Shown here piece by piece: positions 30,638 to 34,924 of a stretch of 34,924 nucleotides of DNA. The translations under genes and the position numbers were made by a program. The stretch spans positions 1 through 34,924 of the forward strand of contig BOAV01000019.1 in the NCBI GenBank assembly GCA_026002045.1, given 5' to 3'. Every line of letters starts with the position of its first letter. The first letter of the stretch is position 1. The DNA is from Spirochaetia bacterium. Lineage in GTDB: Bacteria; Spirochaetota; Spirochaetia; Treponematales; Breznakiellaceae. The notes beneath the pieces are model-generated. The model had not been told where the DNA came from. It did no database searches and saw only the letters and a program-made list of their open reading frames with translations.

Positions 30638-31551
30638 TTGAATTTATTAAGAATCTACTTATAGTTAAACCATTTAAAAACCTACGGAAGAATCGTTACA
30701 TAGTAAATCTTGACGAAGAATCAAAGTCAGAAATCAAGAAGAATTTATCCTTTGACAGTGATGAAGAAATATTTATTGTGCTTGATGATTCCCCCTTGAA
30801 GAACCTGAAAGATATCGTTGTATTTACCAATAAGAAAATATATTGGAATCTGAAAGATGTAAATTTGAAATCTGTTGTGGACAGGGGAGAATCTGTTAAG
30901 AAGGGTCCCAGTTCCATAGATGTTAAACAATTAAGCGGTGTTTCAGTATTTGTAAATAACGAGAATAATAGCAAGTTTATTTATATGATCAGTGAATTCC
31001 TTCAAATAAGCCTTAAGTTAAGATATTTTGATTATGATGAATCCTTAAAGATCATTTTTTATGATTATATAACAAATTATTGCGGTGGTTATAATCCTGA
31101 CAAAGATAAAAATGAAGAACTGTATAGGAAATATCTAAAGGAGCATAAAAAAGAAAGACGCAATATTGTTTCCCTGTTATTTGATACTTGTAATCATCTG
31201 GTTATTATTGGGCTGATTATAAGTATATTTATACGCGTCCCCGTTCTTCAGATTGAAAAAATAATTTTCTTTTCGTTATTGTTAAAATTTATAGGAATTG
31301 TTTTTAAGTATAAAAAGTCAAGCGACATAAATGCATTGATGATACTGTTTGTTGCTGTTTATCTGCTGGTTCCCGGTTTTTTCCTTGGGCTTGATAAAAC
31401 CTATGTATACTTTGGGTATGCGGGGTTGGCGACATTATTGAGCGTTTTTGATTTTGATAAAATATTTAAATATATCATACTGATTTTAGCGATCATTTCT
31501 CTGGTGCTGTTGTTTTTGCATTGTTTTTATCTGATGCCTTCTTTTGTTTAG
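30634..31551 (+). CDS. AT-rich multipass membrane protein, unknown, in the subunit D position
   Basis: A 305-residue protein not recognised as any V-ATPase subunit. Residues about 1-165 are soluble, with a stretch (EIFIVLDDSPLKNLKDIVVFTNKKIYW ... SSIDVKQLSGV) reminiscent of a bacterial PH-like domain. Residues about 185-300 contain five likely membrane helices (HLVIIGLIISIFIR, IIFFSLLLKFIGIVF, LMILFVAVYLLVPGFFLGL, YFGYAGLATLLSVF, YIILILAIISLVLLFLHCF). The DNA is far richer in A and T than its neighbours (about 30% GC in a counted stretch), pointing to recent transfer. It uses GGGGGAGGTG before the ATG and overlaps atpB by four bases, so it is well placed for translation. Function is unknown. 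Confidence 0.6.
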   Translation: MIEFIKNLLIVKPFKNLRKNRYIVNLDEESKSEIKKNLSFDSDEEIFIVLDDSPLKNLKDIVVFTNKKIYWNLKDVNLKSVVDRGESVKKGPSSIDVKQLSGVSVFVNNENNSKFIYMISEFLQISLKLRYFDYDESLKIIFYDYITNYCGGYNPDKDKNEELYRKYLKEHKKERRNIVSLLFDTCNHLVIIGLIISIFIRVPVLQIEKIIFFSLLLKFIGIVFKYKKSSDINALMILFVAVYLLVPGFFLGLDKTYVYFGYAGLATLLSVFDFDKIFKYIILILAIISLVLLFLHCFYLMPSFV

Positions 31552-31756
31552 ATGTAAGATCGATAACTTTCTGCACTGCCTTTTTCGAGTGGCAATTTTT
31601 TCTGTGGAAAGTCTTTGTAAGTTTAATATAACCTTTACTGTTATGACGCTTCATATCTTGAACTGGCAATCAGAAAAGGCGGCGTTATGGGGACAAACGA
31701 CACTAAGCTTACTGCGGCTTGCAAAAAGGCCGGTGTTAAAACAATTTTAGTACCCA
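31552..31756. other. AT-rich intergenic tail after the inserted gene
   Basis: About 200 bases without a supported gene. Composition shifts gradually from AT-rich back to the GC-rich background towards ychF. A possible 33-codon frame from ATG 31687 has no supporting signal and no similarity to V-ATPase subunit D. No clear terminator was found. Confidence 0.4.
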
Positions 31757-31791
31757 TTGACCCGCCCCCCGCTGTCCCCCTACAATGAACT
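31757..31791 (+). promoter_or_regulatory. ychF promoter, predicted leaderless
   Basis: TTGACC at 31757-31762, an 18-base spacer, then TACAAT at 31781-31786. The ATG at 31792 begins five bases after the -10 box, so the predicted transcript starts on the start codon. This is the best-formed example of the leaderless pattern in the window. Confidence 0.65.
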
Positions 31792-32919
31792 ATGGCATTA
31801 AACTGCGGTATCGTGGGGCTTCCCAATGTGGGGAAGTCCACCATCTTTTCGGCCCTGAGCTCCGCCCCTGCGGAAGCGGCTAATTATCCCTTTTGCACGA
31901 TTAACCCCAACATCGGCATTGTAAACGTCCCTGACCAGCGGCTGACGAAACTTTCGGAGCTCTTTAAGCCGGAGCGGACCATTCCGGCAACAGTGGAATT
32001 TGTGGATATCGCAGGCCTGGTCAAGGGGGCGTCCCAGGGAGAGGGTTTGGGGAACCAGTTTCTTTCCCATATCCGGGAAGTGGGGGTGATTGCCCAGGTG
32101 GTCCGCTGTTTTGACGATCCCGACATCATCCATGTGAGCAATAAGGTTGACCCTGCTGACGACATGGAAACCATCAACGTGGAGCTTGCCCTGGCGGATC
32201 TGGACACCCTGCAGAAACGCCGGGACCGGGCCGACCGGGCTCTCAAGGTCCAGGCCAAGGCTGAGCAGAAAAGCGCCGAGACGGTGCTGGCCGCCCTTGC
32301 CAAAATAGGCCCCGCCCTGGAGAACGGCAGGCCCGTCCGCTCGGTGGACCTAAGCGACGACGAGAAGGCCGCCATCTACGACTGCCACTTTATCACTGCC
32401 AAACCCCAGCTTTATGTCTGCAATGTGGACGAGGCGGGGATGAAGGCCATAGCTGGGGGCGGCCAGGCCAACACCTATGTTGAGGCGGTGCGGAAGCGGG
32501 CCGCAGCGGAGGGCTCCGAGGCGGTGTGCATCTGCGGCAAATTTGAAGCAGAGCTGGGGTCACTGGAAGATGAGGCGGACAAGCTCGCCTTTCTGGAAGA
32601 GCTGGGCCTTAAGGAGTCGGGCTTGAGCGCCCTGATCCATGCGGCCTATCGGCTCCTGGGCCTGCAGACTTTCTTTACCGCCGGGGCCGATGAGTGCCGG
32701 GCCTGGACTATCCGCGCCGCTTCCACTGCCCCCAAAGCCGCCGGGGTCATCCACACCGATTTTGAGAAGGGCTTTATCAAGGCGGAAGTCTATTCATATA
32801 ACGACATCATCCAATACGGCACGGAAGCGAAGATCAAGGAAGCGGGGAAGTACCGCATCGAGGGGAAGGAGTATACCGTGCAGGACGGCGATGTGATGTT
32901 TTTCAAGTTCAACGTCTAG
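31792..32919 (+). CDS. ychF: Redox-regulated ATPase YchF (Obg/TRAFAC family)
   Basis: A 375-residue P-loop NTPase. G1 is GLPNVGKST at 9-17, G3 is DIAGLVKGASQGEGLGN, and the base-recognition motif reads NVDE rather than NKxD, which marks YchF as preferring ATP. A coiled-coil insertion (about 130-200) and the C-terminal TGS domain (DFEKGFIKAEVYSYND...GKYRIEGKEYTVQDGDVMFFKFNV) complete the family layout. YchF binds ribosomes and affects oxidative-stress response and translation start choice. It has no Shine-Dalgarno sequence and is likely read as a leaderless mRNA. Confidence 0.96.
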   Translation: MALNCGIVGLPNVGKSTIFSALSSAPAEAANYPFCTINPNIGIVNVPDQRLTKLSELFKPERTIPATVEFVDIAGLVKGASQGEGLGNQFLSHIREVGVIAQVVRCFDDPDIIHVSNKVDPADDMETINVELALADLDTLQKRRDRADRALKVQAKAEQKSAETVLAALAKIGPALENGRPVRSVDLSDDEKAAIYDCHFITAKPQLYVCNVDEAGMKAIAGGGQANTYVEAVRKRAAAEGSEAVCICGKFEAELGSLEDEADKLAFLEELGLKESGLSALIHAAYRLLGLQTFFTAGADECRAWTIRAASTAPKAAGVIHTDFEKGFIKAEVYSYNDIIQYGTEAKIKEAGKYRIEGKEYTVQDGDVMFFKFNV

Positions 32920-32948
32920 TCATCAATGTCCAAACGGTGCCGGGCGCC

Positions 32949-34793
32949 ATGTCTGATAAATATACCATTCTGAAAAAATCTTTTGGACATACGAATTTCC
33001 GTCCGGGGCAGGAGGAGGTGATTGACGCCATCCTCGCAGGGCAGGATGTTTTGGCGATCATGCCCACCGGGGCGGGGAAGTCCCTTTGTTACCAGATACC
33101 GGCCCTCATGCTGGATGGGCTCACGGTGGTCATTTCCCCCCTTATTTCGTTGATGAAGGATCAGGTAAACGCCCTCACCGACGCGGGAATAAAGGCCGCC
33201 TGCCTGAATAGCGCCCTTTCCCCTGCCGAATACGTTGAAGTTATCAGGAAGGCCGATCACGGTGATTATTCCATCCTCTACATAGCCCCGGAACGGCTTT
33301 CCGGGACGGAAATTCAGCGTTTTGCCGCCGCCCAAAACATTCCTCTGGTGGTGATAGATGAAGCCCACTGCGTTTCCCAGTGGGGCCACGATTTCCGGCC
33401 CAGTTACCTTCAGATTGCCGATTTTATATCGTCCCTGAAAAAGCGGCCCGTCACGGCGGCCTTTACCGCCACCGCCACAAGCAAGGTCAAGGAAGACATC
33501 CTCCGGGCATTAAAACTGAAAGAGCCCCACACCCTGACCACCGGCTTTGACCGGGAGAACCTCTACTTTGGGGTAGAGAAGCCCAAGGACAAATCCGCCG
33601 CCCTTTTGGAATTTCTTGAAAAGCGGAAAAACCGCAGCGGCATCGTCTACTGCTCCACCCGGAAAACCGTGGACGATGTATGGGGCCTGCTCCTGGGCAG
33701 GGGTTTCCCGGCAACCCGCTACCATGCGGGGCTTCCCGACGGCGAACGCCACGAAAATCAGGATGACTTCCAATATGACCGCAGGCCTATTATTGTGGCC
33801 ACAAACGCCCTGGGTATGGGGATCGACAAGTCAAACGTCTCCTTCGTGGTTCACTACAACATGCCCAAGAACATCGAAAGCTATTACCAGGAAGCGGGCC
33901 GGGCCGGCCGTGATGGGGAGAGCGCGGAGTGCGTCCTTTTTTACAGCGGGGCGGATGTGGCGATTAACCAGTTCCTTATCAAAAATGGCCGGGATGAGGA
34001 GGAGGAAAAGGACGAAGCCCTTATCGCCCATAACCTGGAACTCCTGAAGCAGATGACCTTTTACGCCGCCGGGACCGATTGCCTCCGCTCCCGGCTCCTC
34101 TCCTATTTCGGGGAAAAGCCGCCCGCCTTTTGCGGGAATTGTTCCAACTGTCTGACCAAATTTGAGGAGGCGGACATCAGGATTGAGGCCCAAAAAATCA
34201 TCTCCTGCGTGTACCGGCTTAAACAGCGGGGACGGAGCTTCGGGAAGGCCACGGTGATTGACATCCTGCGGGGCAGCAAAAGGGAACGGATCCTTTCCAT
34301 GGGTCTTGATACTTTGAGTACCTGGGGAATCATGGCGGACATTGATGCCCATAGGGTGCGGGTCATTCTGGATTACCTCGTGGACAAGGGTTATCTGGCT
34401 ATGGAAGGCAATGAATATCCGGTGCTGGTCCTCTGCGCCGCCTCGGAGAAAATTCTCCGGTCAAAGGAGCCTCTCATCATGATGGTCCCCAGGGAAGCCG
34501 CTCCGCCCCCATCGCATAAAAGACCTGTTATCCTGGAATTGCCCCCCGATGACGAAGTCCTCTTCACAAAGCTCACACGTCTGCGGAAAAAGCTGGCCCA
34601 GGAAGCGTCAGTCCCCGCCTACATCATCTTCCCCGATTCCAGCCTGCGGGATATGTGCCGGAAGCGGCCCGTGACGGAACGGATGTTTCTGGAAATCAGC
34701 GGGGTAGGGGCGGTGAAAAACGAAAGGTACGGCCCCCTCTTTACCGCCCTCATCCGGGAACACGAGGAAGAGACCGCCATTATCGGGGAATAG
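32949..34793 (+). CDS. recQ: ATP-dependent DNA helicase RecQ
   Basis: A 614-residue 3'-5' DNA helicase for replication-fork and recombination repair. Motif 0 is FRPGQEEVI, Walker A is TGAGKS at 40-45, the DEAH box is at 137-140 within DEAHCVSQWGHDFRPSY, and motifs V and VI are ATNALGMGIDKSNVSFVVHYNMPKNIESYYQEAGRAGRDG. Zinc-binding cysteines follow (CLRSRLLSYFG...CGNCSNC), then the winged-helix RQC and a C-terminal HRDC-like region (about 525-600). The ATG 32949 is chosen over GTG 32937, since the latter adds four residues not needed by the fold; neither has a clear Shine-Dalgarno sequence. The right edge of the window lies 131 bases beyond the stop and holds nothing recognisable. Confidence 0.95.
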   Translation: MSDKYTILKKSFGHTNFRPGQEEVIDAILAGQDVLAIMPTGAGKSLCYQIPALMLDGLTVVISPLISLMKDQVNALTDAGIKAACLNSALSPAEYVEVIRKADHGDYSILYIAPERLSGTEIQRFAAAQNIPLVVIDEAHCVSQWGHDFRPSYLQIADFISSLKKRPVTAAFTATATSKVKEDILRALKLKEPHTLTTGFDRENLYFGVEKPKDKSAALLEFLEKRKNRSGIVYCSTRKTVDDVWGLLLGRGFPATRYHAGLPDGERHENQDDFQYDRRPIIVATNALGMGIDKSNVSFVVHYNMPKNIESYYQEAGRAGRDGESAECVLFYSGADVAINQFLIKNGRDEEEEKDEALIAHNLELLKQMTFYAAGTDCLRSRLLSYFGEKPPAFCGNCSNCLTKFEEADIRIEAQKIISCVYRLKQRGRSFGKATVIDILRGSKRERILSMGLDTLSTWGIMADIDAHRVRVILDYLVDKGYLAMEGNEYPVLVLCAASEKILRSKEPLIMMVPREAAPPPSHKRPVILELPPDDEVLFTKLTRLRKKLAQEASVPAYIIFPDSSLRDMCRKRPVTERMFLEISGVGAVKNERYGPLFTALIREHEEETAIIGE

Positions 34794-34924
34794 CATATTA
34801 TGACTATCAAGATGTCTCCACAAGATTTTTGTAAGTAATGGTTGTGGTAGAAGAACAGGCACACAAAAGTCGGTCAAAAAGCTGTGGAGCAAAAAACCGC
34901 CGGTTCATGCGGAAGCAAAATTCG

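Noticed and set aside
31544..31750. A 68-codon plus frame after the AT-rich gene, considered as a remnant of V-ATPase subunit D
   Set aside because: The translation shows no subunit D features and has no ribosome-binding site; it overlaps the preceding stop.

Overview
The window looks like chromosome from a Treponema-type spirochete, plausibly one of the high-GC termite-gut or environmental lineages (Breznakiellaceae-like). This is inferred from a bacterial V/A-type ATPase operon, LysM, SPOR and LEA-domain envelope lipoproteins, a PD-(D/E)XK Rpn/transposase-type protein, a pyrophosphatase-free gene mix and GC-rich codons. No rRNA, tRNA, CRISPR array or complete insertion sequence was seen.

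Layout. 1-2247: thrH (-), birA (+) and a Uma2-family nuclease-like gene (-). 2306-5783: serS, then an aroF-tyrA operon for tyrosine synthesis. That operon is preceded by a promoter, a 31-codon leader peptide with five consecutive Tyr codons and a strong intrinsic terminator, which together form a tyrosine attenuator. 5798-9299: leuS and a SPOR-domain secreted protein (-). 9416-14036: a four-gene envelope operon on the minus strand (lipoprotein, probable outer-membrane protein, coiled-coil lipoprotein, repeat-rich LysM lipoprotein) ending at a clear terminator. 14125-14794: a divergent pair of a 59-aa protein and an XRE regulator, with a near-consensus promoter and an operator-like inverted repeat between them. 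14814-17260: a LEA-domain lipoprotein divergent from a beta-propeller lipoprotein. 17317-20593: pepF, an Rpn-type gene, an XRE protein whose C-terminus resembles a HigB toxin fragment, and a MITE-like inverted repeat. 20594-21562: a regulator combining an excisionase-type HTH with a periplasmic-binding-protein-like domain.

21567-31551: one long apparent operon, secG, ptsN-like EIIA, then V-ATPase subunits G/H-C-I-K-F-E-A-B. Subunit D is expected after B but is absent. Its place is taken by an AT-rich membrane-protein gene that overlaps the end of the B gene by four bases. 31792-34793: ychF and recQ.

How the genes work together. AroF starts the shikimate pathway and TyrA commits prephenate to tyrosine, so tyrosine-sensing attenuation fits both enzymes. 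The V-ATPase genes encode an ion-translocating rotary enzyme co-transcribed with secretion (SecG) and PTS-regulatory (EIIA) genes. The minus-strand lipoproteins, LysM and SPOR proteins suggest periplasm and peptidoglycan roles.

Two patterns cut across the genes. Several genes (birA, serS, beta-propeller, HTH-PBP regulator, ychF) have a -10 box 5-7 bases before the start codon and no Shine-Dalgarno sequence, suggesting leaderless mRNAs. leuS carries five perfect hairpins, and birA one, in what look like poorly conserved loops, suggesting in-frame foldback insertions.
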